From: Psychromonas sp. SA13A
GTDB taxonomy: Bacteria > Pseudomonadota > Gammaproteobacteria > Enterobacterales > Psychromonadaceae
Direction: 5' to 3'
Length of the DNA stretch: 64,000 nt
Assembly: GCF_011378715.1 (NCBI RefSeq)
Contig: NZ_WTKU01000006.1
Location: 154,163-218,162, forward strand
The position numbers and the translations under genes are program-made. Positions 40,950-50,101 of the stretch are shown here, piece by piece. The notes beneath the pieces are model-generated. The model did not search any database and was not told where the DNA came from. It saw only the letters and a program-made list of their open reading frames with translations. The first letter of the stretch is position 1. Each line of letters starts with the position of its first letter.

Positions 40950-42140
40950 TTATTCATTATATTTTCCTCTAAATTCTTCAAATGCTTCAATTGCATTTAA
41001 CACTGTGTCATCCATATTGAAGTATTTATATTTCGCCAAACGCCCAGCAATCAATACGTTACAAAATTCTTTAATTAAACATTCGTAATCCAAATACTTA
41101 CTATTATTAGCATCATTCAAAATTGGGTAGTACGGAACACTTTTGCATAAATCGTGCCTACAATAGTCTAATGGGAATTCTTTAACGATGGTTGTACTTT
41201 GTTGAATGCCAGATAAATTGGGCTGTAAATGTTTAAATTCGGTGATACGAGTATACTTGTGCTCATTTGGATAATTTACAGTTGTCGCTGGTTGATAGTA
41301 TTCTTTATCATGTTGTTCAAATTTAAATTTAAGGGAACGATAAGGTAATTCCCCTAGGCTATAATTAAATAGCTCATCCAACATTCCGGTATAGACGAGA
41401 ACGCCGTTAAATTCTTCTCCCGAAACTAATATTTTTTTATTTATAATATCAAGCTTAACTAACTCACTTGCAGTACAGCTCAACTTAGTTGTGATGTTTT
41501 TATGCATTAATATATTTTTAACTAAAGCGGTATATCCCTTATCAGGTACACCTTGATACTTATCATGAAAATATCGATCATCACGAGAGAGCACAACCGG
41601 GACTCGAGCAGTAACTTCAGGTGCTATTTCTTCAGGCTTGCATCCCCACTGTTTACATGTGTAATTAACAAATAATTTATCATAAATAAACTTGGCCAGC
41701 TCTTGCAGTTGCGTATCATCTGTTTTCTTTAGTTCAAGAATTGGAACTTTTGCACCATCCCCATATTTAGCAATTAGCTTTCTCTCTAAAATTGAGGCTA
41801 ATTCCTTAGGAAAAAATACATGTAGAGAGTTTAAATTAAAAGGAACAGGTGCTAGTTTTCCATCGATACTGCCTAACACTTTATGCTCATATTTATGCCA
41901 TTTAGTAAACTGACTTAAATAGTTCCATACATTTACATGACGAGTATGAAAAAGGTGAGGACCATATTGATGGATACGTACGCCATTTGAATCTATTTTA
42001 TCAAAACAATTTCCAGCCACGTGATTTCGCTGTTCAAGCACTAAAACTTTCTTATTCATTTGGCTAGCAAATTGTTCTGCGACTACCGCACCAGAGAATC
42101 CAGCACCAACAATAATGACATCATATTTTTTAACTTGCAT
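40950..42140 (-). CDS. glf: UDP-galactopyranose mutase
   Basis: Glf is an FAD enzyme that converts UDP-galactopyranose to UDP-galactofuranose. The FAD motif VGAGFSGAVVAEQFA lies at the N-terminus (from about residue 11). The GPHLFHT segment and the C-terminal FAD-contacting AGRLAKYKYFNMDD motif are clear. Length 396 is typical. Galactofuranose is a building block of surface glycans, so the island may add this sugar. The gene starts directly after the GT2 gene ends. Confidence 0.94.
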   Translation of the reverse strand: MQVKKYDVIIVGAGFSGAVVAEQFASQMNKKVLVLEQRNHVAGNCFDKIDSNGVRIHQYGPHLFHTRHVNVWNYLSQFTKWHKYEHKVLGSIDGKLAPVPFNLNSLHVFFPKELASILERKLIAKYGDGAKVPILELKKTDDTQLQELAKFIYDKLFVNYTCKQWGCKPEEIAPEVTARVPVVLSRDDRYFHDKYQGVPDKGYTALVKNILMHKNITTKLSCTASELVKLDIINKKILVSGEEFNGVLVYTGMLDELFNYSLGELPYRSLKFKFEQHDKEYYQPATTVNYPNEHKYTRITEFKHLQPNLSGIQQSTTIVKEFPLDYCRHDLCKSVPYYPILNDANNSKYLDYECLIKEFCNVLIAGRLAKYKYFNMDDTVLNAIEAFEEFRGKYNE

Positions 42141-43094
42141 TTATTTGAAGCCTAATTGCTTATAGACCAGTGAAGGTGAAAGTCTATTTTGATAAGTAAA
42201 TTTATGCTTATCATCAAAAAACCACATACTATCTGTAGATTGAATAATCAAATCTAAAAACTGTTTTAGGTTACCTTTTTTTAAAAAATACAATGCGGTA
42301 GAGTAATAATGATGGTAAACCCCTTTTTGAATAACCGATTCATCAATACCAAAATTACTAGCCCTTTCACAGGCATAGCACATGTCATTTAGAGATTGCA
42401 AACGTCGCTCCACAGAGTGTTGTGTTTGTTGTCCAAAACTATCCTGATGAATACGATAGCGCCCTAGCATCTGATCGATAAAATCAATTGAGCCACCTAA
42501 TAACGCAGCATGAGAAATATAAAAAGGATAATCTAGAATAATTTGTGACCGTTCAGATACAGACTCAAGTAACCGCGAATGATTTCTGAACATGACCGTA
42601 CCTGCCTGCAAAAACGTCCCATACAATATTAAGTCATTAACCGTTGATTTAGTCTCTATGTACTGCCAATTATAATAATCTCGGCTATATTTCTTTAAAG
42701 ACAAATTGGTATTAGAATCAAATACATCTGATTCATGATAAACCATGCCGCATTTTTCATGTTCATCTAGATAATCGACTTGGCATTGTAATTTATTTGG
42801 TAAAGCAAGATCATCACCATCAATATAAGCAATGTATTGACCTTTTACTGCTTTTAATAAGCTACGAATATTTTCTGCTAAGCCTTCATTTTTTGTCTTA
42901 ATAATAGACTTTAGTTTATTGGGGAATTGTATTTGAAGATCACGAATAATAGAGGAAGAACTATCAGTTGAGCAATCATCTGACACAATGATTTCATAAA
43001 CAAAATCAGTTTTTTGTTCGAGAAGGCTTAACAAACACTCCTCTACATATTTCTCTAGATTATAAACGGGCACGATGACACTTAGTTTTAACAT
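42141..43094 (-). CDS. GT2-family glycosyltransferase
   Basis: A GT-A fold family 2 transferase of 317 residues. The N-terminal VIVPVYNLEKYVEE and SDDCSTDSS stretch binds the nucleotide, and the DxD-type motif DGDD is at residues 92-95. The likely product is a transferred hexose from a nucleotide sugar, perhaps UDP-Galf made by the adjacent Glf, but this is an inference from order only. A 73-base gap separates it from the LuxC-like gene upstream; no terminator was seen there. Confidence 0.85.
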   Translation of the reverse strand: MLKLSVIVPVYNLEKYVEECLLSLLEQKTDFVYEIIVSDDCSTDSSSSIIRDLQIQFPNKLKSIIKTKNEGLAENIRSLLKAVKGQYIAYIDGDDLALPNKLQCQVDYLDEHEKCGMVYHESDVFDSNTNLSLKKYSRDYYNWQYIETKSTVNDLILYGTFLQAGTVMFRNHSRLLESVSERSQIILDYPFYISHAALLGGSIDFIDQMLGRYRIHQDSFGQQTQHSVERRLQSLNDMCYACERASNFGIDESVIQKGVYHHYYSTALYFLKKGNLKQFLDLIIQSTDSMWFFDDKHKFTYQNRLSPSLVYKQLGFK

Positions 43095-43167
43095 GGGAAA
43101 CGTTCTCTTTTAAAATAGGAAAAAGCATCTAAACCACTCACTCAAATAACTAGCTCAATAACTTAGT

Positions 43168-44379
43168 TTAGAAACTTTTAATAGTTAGCTCCTTTACTAA
43201 ATCAACTCCATCCCACACATGAGAGAAAGCTAGTGCTTGCCCTGCCGGTACAACGCGTTTCATTGGTTGCGGTGTTGTTTCTTTCCAACTCAAGCAATCT
43301 GATTGGTCTAAGCCTGACATTGTCACGGTCTGACAATGTTCAAATAACTTAATTTCATCTAAGTGTTTAATTTGTTTACTTAATAACACCCATAAGCCTG
43401 TATGTGACTTTATGCTATCTAAGGTAAGGGATTCAACCTCAACTACTTGTATAACATCATATTTTTTTAATAAAGTTTTGTTTTTATTGATTTTTTGAGT
43501 ATTAAGCAACAAAGGTAGTCTTTGCACGAATAATAACTGTGACATAAGATCGGCTACATCTAGCTTTTCTTGTGCACTTAAATGTTGACTCACTCTTTTC
43601 CAAAATTTATCTTGCAAGCCTTGTGCCGTATTTAACCAATAAATTACTTTAGGGGATGAACAAGCCTGTTGAAAGTAGGGTTTGATATCACGCAGTAGAT
43701 TTTCGGATGCACTTTCAATGTCTGTTTCATCATCCAGTTGGATAATAGCTACGGAATATCGATCGGGAAAACAGATGTTATTTGAACTTACTTCTGACTC
43801 TTCTTGTAATATTGTTGAAAGTGGAAATTTACTAATATTTTCAATGGTTTGATCGCTTCCCCATATTACTCTTGCAGTTGAGCAAGCCGATATTTCAGCA
43901 GTCACTTGATCGTTATATTTATATTGAATAACCGTCATTAATGATGGCAATAAAATAATATTTGAAGACTCACTCAAAAATTGATTAATAAATTTTAATA
44001 GCTTCTGTGCATCTTCATTTAAATCATTACTCATTCTCAATAAGGTTTGATTGCCACACAATACTGAAATGATCATTGAATAGAAAAAGAGCGTATCAAC
44101 ATTACCCGGTGCGATATGAAAGACCATGCCTTTAGCTTGCAGTTCATCCGTTGGATATTGTGATTTTATTGATAACAGATGACTTTTTCTCAGCCAATAC
44201 CCCGTAGCAACAATACTAGAAGTAGTGCGACCTCGAGACATTAAATAGGTACCTAATAGGCTTAATTCATTAATTAATTTATCTGAAAATGGCGTACAAA
44301 TTAAGGTTGTTTCTATGTCACCTGAATGAGCTACTGGTAATAATATTTTGACAGGTATCGCTTTAAGATTGAGTATCAC
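43168..44379 (-). CDS. LuxC-like acyl-CoA/acyl-protein reductase
   Basis: A 403-residue protein of the LuxC family, which reduces activated acyl groups to aldehydes with NADPH. The likely catalytic cysteine is C240 in QQACSSPKV, the typical LuxC context; HIAPGNVDTLFF near residue 90 is also characteristic. The start is GTG at 44379, overlapping the LuxE-like gene end by 17 bases. There is no luxA/luxB in the window, so this is not a light-producing operon. The acyl substrate and the fate of the product are unknown. Confidence 0.82.
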   Translation of the reverse strand: MILNLKAIPVKILLPVAHSGDIETTLICTPFSDKLINELSLLGTYLMSRGRTTSSIVATGYWLRKSHLLSIKSQYPTDELQAKGMVFHIAPGNVDTLFFYSMIISVLCGNQTLLRMSNDLNEDAQKLLKFINQFLSESSNIILLPSLMTVIQYKYNDQVTAEISACSTARVIWGSDQTIENISKFPLSTILQEESEVSSNNICFPDRYSVAIIQLDDETDIESASENLLRDIKPYFQQACSSPKVIYWLNTAQGLQDKFWKRVSQHLSAQEKLDVADLMSQLLFVQRLPLLLNTQKINKNKTLLKKYDVIQVVEVESLTLDSIKSHTGLWVLLSKQIKHLDEIKLFEHCQTVTMSGLDQSDCLSWKETTPQPMKRVVPAGQALAFSHVWDGVDLVKELTIKSF

Positions 44380-45424
44380 TGCAACCCCTTACTTCCGCTT
44401 TCGCTAATCGCCCATTAACTTGAAAATACTTGCCTTTTCGGCCACAGGTACAATTATCTTCACCTAATAAAACACCTAAATCTTCTGTTAATAGTGAATG
44501 CCCAGGATAACTAGAAGGCAGTAATGAGTTCACCTGAATAATGCCTTCTATTCCTGATTTTTCTTCAGTTAAGTCTGATTTTTTACGAATGCTGATATCA
44601 CTCCAAATAGGGCAATGTAGATAACCAGCTTCACATTCGACATAAACAGTTCCAGTCTGCTCTACCATGCCATAAAAGTTATGAATTTTAGTATTGCTTA
44701 ATACATGATTAAGTTCAGATTTAAATTCTTTGTTTGAAACGGCTTTATCCTGTAACTTTTTCCAACCACCACTATGTAATAAAACAGCTTCATCAACATC
44801 AAAATGAATATTGAGTTCATTAAGTTGTTGAATGAAATACTGCCAAATAATAAAGGTAAAACCAAAAATTAATATTTTTTTACGTTTATGTTTGTCAAAA
44901 AATTGACTTACTGCGTCAAGGTTAATACTCATATCTTCATTTAATGCATAAGTATGATCAAAACCAAACAATGACATACCTTGAATACCGACGCCACGAG
45001 CTGAATAAGAGAATTTATCTTTGATTACATTGGGATGGTCAATAATTAACATCGGCAAACGTTTACTGCCTAACCACTGTTTCATTATTGTCGCTAAGAC
45101 TTTTTGTTGTCGCATAGCATTTTCTTTATCTAATACAATTTGAGAAACCTGCTGCGAGGTTGTACCAGATGAAGTGGTAATTCTAAAAATTTCTTGTTCT
45201 GTAATGCTTTTGAGTAGATGGTGCTTGAATAAACGAACGGCAAGCGCTGGTACTTCGCCACGTTGTAAAAAATCAGGGTAGACACTATCAATAATCGCAC
45301 GATAGTCATCACTATGTTGATAATGATGTTTAGCTAATGTTAATAACGCAGGAGAAAATATACTTTGTTTTTCATTTCGCGCTAAATCATAAACTGGCAA
45401 TGTCAGTAAGTTTTGCCAATTCAT
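44363..45424 (-). CDS. LuxE-like acyl-protein synthetase
   Basis: A 353-residue member of the LuxE acyl-protein synthetase family, which activates carboxylic acids as AMP esters and passes them to a partner reductase. Typical elements are TTSSGTTSQQVS near residue 85, SARGVGIQGM near 140, and the C-terminal CTCGRKG..F.V.GR..KAEVRGCSD segment. Its ATG overlaps the AMP-ligase stop (ATGA). The adjacent LuxC-like reductase is the natural partner, as in lux operons, but the substrate here is probably not tetradecanoate. Confidence 0.82.
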   Translation of the reverse strand: MNWQNLLTLPVYDLARNEKQSIFSPALLTLAKHHYQHSDDYRAIIDSVYPDFLQRGEVPALAVRLFKHHLLKSITEQEIFRITTSSGTTSQQVSQIVLDKENAMRQQKVLATIMKQWLGSKRLPMLIIDHPNVIKDKFSYSARGVGIQGMSLFGFDHTYALNEDMSINLDAVSQFFDKHKRKKILIFGFTFIIWQYFIQQLNELNIHFDVDEAVLLHSGGWKKLQDKAVSNKEFKSELNHVLSNTKIHNFYGMVEQTGTVYVECEAGYLHCPIWSDISIRKKSDLTEEKSGIEGIIQVNSLLPSSYPGHSLLTEDLGVLLGEDNCTCGRKGKYFQVNGRLAKAEVRGCSDTQS

Positions 45425-46851
45425 GACTTTTCCCTACTCAGATGCATTTGATCAAGTTGTTGATAATCTAATTTTCCTGATGTGAGGTAAGGGAACGTGT
45501 TTACGCAAATCCAATCAAAGTAACTTGAATGTATCGATAAATATTCACTCAATTGCTTGTTATATTGTTTCAACTGGCTTTGCTCATGAGATGATTCATT
45601 TAATAAATAACAAAATACTTTATCATCTTGACCTGTACAGGCAACACTGCGATGTTGTGCGGAAAAGTACTTTTCAATTTCATCTAAATTGATGCGATGT
45701 CCCGCTACTTTTACGATCCTTTTTAAGCGCCCGACTATTTCAAAGTCCCCCTCTTGGTCAAACTGTGCAAGGTCACCTGTATGTAATATTGACAGCATTA
45801 AAGGTAGTGCTAAATCATCGACCGTTTCAGCAAGTCCCATCATCACATTATCACCTTGGTAACAAAGTTCGCCAACAGCACCAGCAGTATCAATAACTTT
45901 ATCATCACTTTCTAACCACAATCTTCCATTAATTGCTTTGCCAATCGAAAAAGGTTTTTGTGCTGTTTTAATGGGTGATAAAATCGTTAATCTTGCCGTT
46001 GCTTCCGTTTGACCATACATCACATAAAATTGGCTATTATTATCACTGCAATAATCATTAATAACAGAAACTTTATCAGCAGATAACTTCCCACCAGCAA
46101 CCGCCATAAATCGTAATGATTTTAAAGGCAAACGAGGTAATGACAACTTTAATAACATGTCAAAACTATGAGGAACACCGTATAAGCACTGAATATTATG
46201 CTCTGTCATCAAGTTCCAAAAGTCGCGACTAACGAAAGAATGCTCGTTCAAAACGATAGCTGAACCTGAAAGTAAGTGAGTGTTTACAATCGACAAACCA
46301 AAGCTATATTGAAGCGGTAATGTCGTTATGGTGTTATCAAGTGACTTTAATGATAATGCTTGAACGATATCATGACAATTACTCGCTAAATTTTTGTAAC
46401 TTAAGCGAACAAGTGTTGGACTACCGGTACTACCAGAAGTAGTGATGAGTATTGCTAAGTCAGGGTGTAATCGATTAACGTGATTACTAAGCTTTGTTAT
46501 TTCGCCATTATCAATAAACAAGTTAACGGCATAGTGTTGTTGTAACTCCTGTAAACGGGCTTCATCGCTATTTTTATCGACCCACCAGATAACCAGTTTT
46601 AATTGTAAAGCAGCCAAGTAATACACAATGCTATTAATTGAATTGTGTGCAACCATCATCAACAATTTTTTTTGCTCAGGCTCCCCTTGTAAACGTTTAT
46701 ACAATACAACTTTAGCTGAAGTAACGAGATGATCTAATTGCAAGTAGGTCACTACATTATCAACGTTATTAACTCTTTCAATTAAGGCAATATTATTACC
46801 ATACTGTTCAGCTAACTGTTCAGTATTCCAAAATGCACCATTAGCGCTCAA
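45421..46851 (-). CDS. AMP-binding acyl/carboxylate ligase
   Basis: An ANL-superfamily adenylation enzyme. Motifs seen are the P-loop TTSGSTGSP, YGQTEAT, the hinge LHTGDLAQFD and GRLKRIVKVAGHRI, plus the C-terminal catalytic lysine in SGKLDY. The frame stays open to a TTG at 46968, which would overlap the upstream SDR by 121 bases. I prefer the TTG at 46851, which overlaps the SDR stop as TTGA and has GGTGG eight bases upstream, giving 476 residues. It likely loads an acyl group onto the small carrier protein encoded two genes upstream. Confidence 0.8.
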   Translation of the reverse strand: MSANGAFWNTEQLAEQYGNNIALIERVNNVDNVVTYLQLDHLVTSAKVVLYKRLQGEPEQKKLLMMVAHNSINSIVYYLAALQLKLVIWWVDKNSDEARLQELQQHYAVNLFIDNGEITKLSNHVNRLHPDLAILITTSGSTGSPTLVRLSYKNLASNCHDIVQALSLKSLDNTITTLPLQYSFGLSIVNTHLLSGSAIVLNEHSFVSRDFWNLMTEHNIQCLYGVPHSFDMLLKLSLPRLPLKSLRFMAVAGGKLSADKVSVINDYCSDNNSQFYVMYGQTEATARLTILSPIKTAQKPFSIGKAINGRLWLESDDKVIDTAGAVGELCYQGDNVMMGLAETVDDLALPLMLSILHTGDLAQFDQEGDFEIVGRLKRIVKVAGHRINLDEIEKYFSAQHRSVACTGQDDKVFCYLLNESSHEQSQLKQYNKQLSEYLSIHSSYFDWICVNTFPYLTSGKLDYQQLDQMHLSREKS

Positions 46852-47585
46852 AGGGCTAACCCACCATCTACGGCTATCACTTGTCCTGTAATATAGGTAG
46901 CTCCCATTGAAGATAAAAACTGAACTATTGGTGTTATATCCTCTGGTTCTCCCAATCGTTTGAGACAAGTTTTATCAGCTAATTTACTTTTATCTTGTTC
47001 AGTAAAAGCAGATACTAACTCTGTATTAATCACCCCTGGTGCAATAGCATTAATCCGAATACCTAACGGGCCAAATTCCTTCGCTAAGGATTTTACTAAT
47101 CCTTCAACACCTGCTTTTGATGCACCATAAACACTTTGTCCTGCGCTACCTTGATTCGCGACAACAGAACTCATCAAGGTGATCACTCCTTGTTTATTTC
47201 TCGACATCAACCGGCTTGCCTGTTGGCAAAAGACAATACTGCTAATCAAGTTAGTACTAATATCAAGTTGTATGTCAGCTAATCGAGTCATCATTAACGA
47301 CTTTTGAGTTAAGATTCCTGCGCAGTGTACAAGTACGTCTAAACGTTTACATTGGTTATTAATTTGTTGAAATATATTAGTGATGGTGACGTCATCATTA
47401 ACATCAGCAGGAATTGCATGAATAGGAACGTCTGAGAATTGATTCAATTCATCCATTAATTGATTAAGCTTTACTGGATCTCGCCCTGTGATGAATAACT
47501 CTCTCGCAACTTTTAGGTAGGATAAACAGATATCACGACCAATACCGCCATAAGCGCCTGTTATAAGAATAACCAATCTATACAC
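46848..47585 (-). CDS. FabG-like 3-oxoacyl-ACP reductase (SDR)
   Basis: A classical SDR of up to 245 residues. The cofactor motif TGAYGGIG is at the N-terminus, and the catalytic Ser (MSSVVA), Tyr and Lys (YGASK) are present; the ending TGQVIAVDGG is typical of FabG. The start is not ATG: GTG at 47585 gives the listed frame, while a TTG three codons on (47576) has a better-spaced GGCGAGG and gives MVILITG. With the acyl carrier protein five bases upstream, reduction of a carrier-bound 3-oxoacyl group is the likely job. Confidence 0.85.
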   Translation of the reverse strand: MYRLVILITGAYGGIGRDICLSYLKVARELFITGRDPVKLNQLMDELNQFSDVPIHAIPADVNDDVTITNIFQQINNQCKRLDVLVHCAGILTQKSLMMTRLADIQLDISTNLISSIVFCQQASRLMSRNKQGVITLMSSVVANQGSAGQSVYGASKAGVEGLVKSLAKEFGPLGIRINAIAPGVINTELVSAFTEQDKSKLADKTCLKRLGEPEDITPIVQFLSSMGATYITGQVIAVDGGLAL

Positions 47586-47590
47586 CTCGC

Positions 47591-47836
47591 CTAAAACGAT
47601 AAATCTGAATTATATTTTTGCAGAATGATTTTCGCTTGATGGAATGAACTCATATCGATAATGTCGTCAATATCAAGCATCACATCAAATTCTGATTCTA
47701 GCTGTGCAATGAGAATCATATGGGCAGTTGAATCCCAACGCGGATCTGCATTGTATTTTAACTCATCATCAACTTCATTAATCGGTAACTCTAACGCAGT
47801 AGAGAATACATTTTTTAATCTTATTTGGTCTGTCAT
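47591..47836 (-). CDS. Dedicated acyl carrier protein
   Basis: An 81-residue acidic helical protein with the phosphopantetheine site D35-S36 in RWDSTAHM. This is a DS variant of the usual DSL motif, found in specialised carrier proteins rather than fatty-acid AcpP. It heads a cassette with a ketoreductase, an AMP-ligase and LuxE/LuxC-like proteins, and follows pseH by 23 bases. It probably carries the acyl group that the cassette builds. Confidence 0.88.
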   Translation of the reverse strand: MTDQIRLKNVFSTALELPINEVDDELKYNADPRWDSTAHMILIAQLESEFDVMLDIDDIIDMSSFHQAKIILQKYNSDLSF

Positions 47837-47859
47837 AACTGGCTTATCCTGTGACGTTT

Positions 47860-48402
47860 TTAAAAACGTAATATTTTACTTAACTCTTTTTTAGCAAATT
47901 CAAAATCACTGCGATTAAGTCTCATTGTCAATAGACCTTGCTCATCCACTCCAACCGTTTGATAACCTAGCATTTTATTATATCGAATCGCACTTTCATT
48001 AAACTCAAAAACCTGTGCGACTAATTCTTCACAAGTACCTTGCTTAAATAGATAATCAATAAAAACAAGCGAAGGGCAAAATGCTAATACACTGTTTTTA
48101 TACTTACAATCTGGCGCAATATAGAGTCCAGGAGAAATACTCTTTGCCATTGTTAATGACAGATTCTCACCTACTTGAGCATAAATCATGCCTATATCTT
48201 CATTTTTATAGCTGATGAGTAGATATAAACAATGTTGCTTTTCTTTTAAGGATTGAAACCAAGCTTTTTGTTCCTCTGACGATATTTCATTTTTATCTAG
48301 CATCACATCAATAATCTCGGGATGATTACGCCACCCTCTTATTTTTTCTATCTTGTCCTCGGTAACCAAGGATAACTCAATACCATAACCACTCAGCATC
48401 AT
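47860..48402 (-). CDS. pseH: UDP-4-amino-4,6-dideoxy-AltNAc N-acetyltransferase
   Basis: PseH is the GNAT enzyme that acetylates the 4-amino group in the third step of pseudaminic acid synthesis. The 180-residue protein has the family pattern IRGWRNHPEI near residue 20, SSEEQKAWFQSL, and the C-terminal NESAIRYNKMLGY acetyl-CoA region. The start overlaps pseG as CCATGATG; AAGGA is eight bases upstream. Given the carrier-protein cassette next to it, a different acyl donor is conceivable, but acetyl-CoA is the default. Confidence 0.88.
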   Translation of the reverse strand: MMLSGYGIELSLVTEDKIEKIRGWRNHPEIIDVMLDKNEISSEEQKAWFQSLKEKQHCLYLLISYKNEDIGMIYAQVGENLSLTMAKSISPGLYIAPDCKYKNSVLAFCPSLVFIDYLFKQGTCEELVAQVFEFNESAIRYNKMLGYQTVGVDEQGLLTMRLNRSDFEFAKKELSKILRF

Positions 48403-49436
48403 GGTAATAGTCCTTTAATTTCATCACAAATACGCTTAACACCTTTGCCATCAATCAAGTAATTTGCACGAGATGACATTTTTTCTAATACCTTCTCCTG
48501 TGGCCACAATGAAATTAAATGATCTAAAGTATTATCCATTCCCTGTCTCTTTAAACCATTTTCAACTTTACACCAGCCAAGTTCTTGATGTGCTTTTGCA
48601 GATAATAACTGGTTATCAGCAACAGTCAAAAATAAGCTTGGAACCCCACAAAAAGCAAGCTCATAGACAATACTTCCAGGGGCACAAATGGCCATTTTAC
48701 ATAAAGGCAATACTTCAGACATGTTCGTACAGTTATGAATGTGTGTAAATCCACCTAAAGCCGATAACTTAGCTACTTCACTCTGTTTAGCATAAGCGCC
48801 GCCAGTGATGATGATAATATCCTCAGGCGTATCAACTAACTCTGCGGCCATTAATTTTTTAATCAGTGGCAAGGTTAAATCAGCAATGTCGCTGCCACCA
48901 AAGTTAATTAATAATTTATCACGAGACTGAAAGGGAAGCGATTTTGCGATTAAATATTCATGGCGAATGATACTGTAATCTAACCCTAATAGATGTAAGG
49001 CTGTCGGTGCACTATGTTCATAGCCAAGCTCATAGGCAAAGGGCAATGCATTAATCACAAGATGGCAGAATAATCGTTCTAAATCATTGCAGTCATCAAA
49101 TACGATCACATTAAGCCCTAAACTAAAAAGTGATTTTCGATAGTCTTGAGTAAACTGGTAACCATCTAACACAATCGCCTTGGCACTTCGCGCCGAACAC
49201 TCTTTTTCGATCACCGCTAGCTCTACCTCAGTAGAGATGTCTACCTCAAGTAACACTAATGATGCTTGTAATACATTTAACCGATCAACAATAAATTGTG
49301 GTGGCGGTTTTGCAATGACTAAACACTGAACTCTATCTTGTAAGCTTAATTGTTCTATCAGTGCCATACAGCGAAAAGCATGACCAATACCCATTTCACT
49401 TGATGCATCAAACCTAAACAATAAAAGCTCAGACAT
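48399..49436 (-). CDS. pseG: UDP-2,4-diacetamido-2,4,6-trideoxy-altropyranose hydrolase
   Basis: PseG releases UDP to give the free 6-deoxy-2,4-diacetamido-L-altrose. It is a GT-B fold, MurG-like hydrolase. The N-terminal FRFDASSEMGIGHAFRCMAL motif contains the catalytic His of the GIGH loop. INFGGSD and APGSIVYELAFCGVP are further markers. Length 345 is normal. It overlaps pseH, and it starts one base from the end of the deacetylase gene. Confidence 0.93.
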   Translation of the reverse strand: MSELLLFRFDASSEMGIGHAFRCMALIEQLSLQDRVQCLVIAKPPPQFIVDRLNVLQASLVLLEVDISTEVELAVIEKECSARSAKAIVLDGYQFTQDYRKSLFSLGLNVIVFDDCNDLERLFCHLVINALPFAYELGYEHSAPTALHLLGLDYSIIRHEYLIAKSLPFQSRDKLLINFGGSDIADLTLPLIKKLMAAELVDTPEDIIIITGGAYAKQSEVAKLSALGGFTHIHNCTNMSEVLPLCKMAICAPGSIVYELAFCGVPSLFLTVADNQLLSAKAHQELGWCKVENGLKRQGMDNTLDHLISLWPQEKVLEKMSSRANYLIDGKGVKRICDEIKGLLP

Positions 49437-50101
49437 TATCTTTGATGTCGCAGTAATTGAAATGCCTCTGCTTTATTTACCCCAATCGTTGAACCTCGGA
49501 GATTAGCAAGTGCTTCACAAATAATTAACGAGCGAGGGTGAGGTGCCGATCGTAATTCATCTTCATAACAAGCGAGTGCTTGTTGCTTTTTATTAAAAGA
49601 TGCAGAGATATCTTCAAACCAATTTGCTTGAAAAGAAACAGAAGAAAAATCCCACTCTGTACTCGAAAGTACTTCAAAGGCTAATATCGTTTTTGTAGAT
49701 GTTTCTGGTAGTGGTCGGAAAGCCGTTAAAGTCGCTTGAGCACATATCTTATGATCAATATTTAAATCTGCAGGAGAGTGGCAGTAAACAACACTGGGAT
49801 TTAATCCACTTGTTTTTACTTCAATTGTTTTAACGATTTCTAATAAATCGATACTATCCATTCGATTATCTGGAAAATCACATTGAATTACCGACTTAAT
49901 ACCTAATATTTCACAAGAATTTGCTAATGCTTTCTCACGAATTAATTGTGAATTTTTATGGCATTGCTCCCGTGCAGAAACGCCATTAGTCATCACAAGT
50001 AACGTAACGTGATCGCCATTTTCACTATGTTTAGCGATTGTTCCTCCACAGCCTAAAACTTCATCATCAGCATGCGCGACAACAACAAGTACATTAGTCA
50101 T
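49436..50101 (-). CDS. PIG-L (LmbE) family zinc deacetylase
   Basis: A 221-residue PIG-L family N-deacetylase. The zinc/catalytic motif AHADDEVLG is at residues 9-17 (His10, Asp13) and the third zinc ligand is in NIDHK. These enzymes remove N-acetyl groups from sugars such as GlcNAc derivatives. It lies between pseG and pseI with overlaps at both ends, so it is an integral part of the pathway. Removal of one N-acetyl group from the pseudaminic acid precursor or product is a plausible role, but which position is unknown. Confidence 0.85.
   Translation of the reverse strand: MTNVLVVVAHADDEVLGCGGTIAKHSENGDHVTLLVMTNGVSAREQCHKNSQLIREKALANSCEILGIKSVIQCDFPDNRMDSIDLLEIVKTIEVKTSGLNPSVVYCHSPADLNIDHKICAQATLTAFRPLPETSTKTILAFEVLSSTEWDFSSVSFQANWFEDISASFNKKQQALACYEDELRSAPHPRSLIICEALANLRGSTIGVNKAEAFQLLRHQR

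Noticed and set aside
43168..45424. A bioluminescence (lux) operon
   Set aside because: LuxC- and LuxE-like genes are present, but luxA, luxB and luxD are absent. The neighbours are an acyl carrier protein, a ketoreductase and sugar genes, so light production is not supported.
46852..46968. Upstream start of the AMP-ligase at 46968
   Set aside because: It would be a TTG start with a 121-base overlap into the SDR gene, and the added residues do not resemble the family. The TTG at 46851 fits the TTGA overlap pattern.
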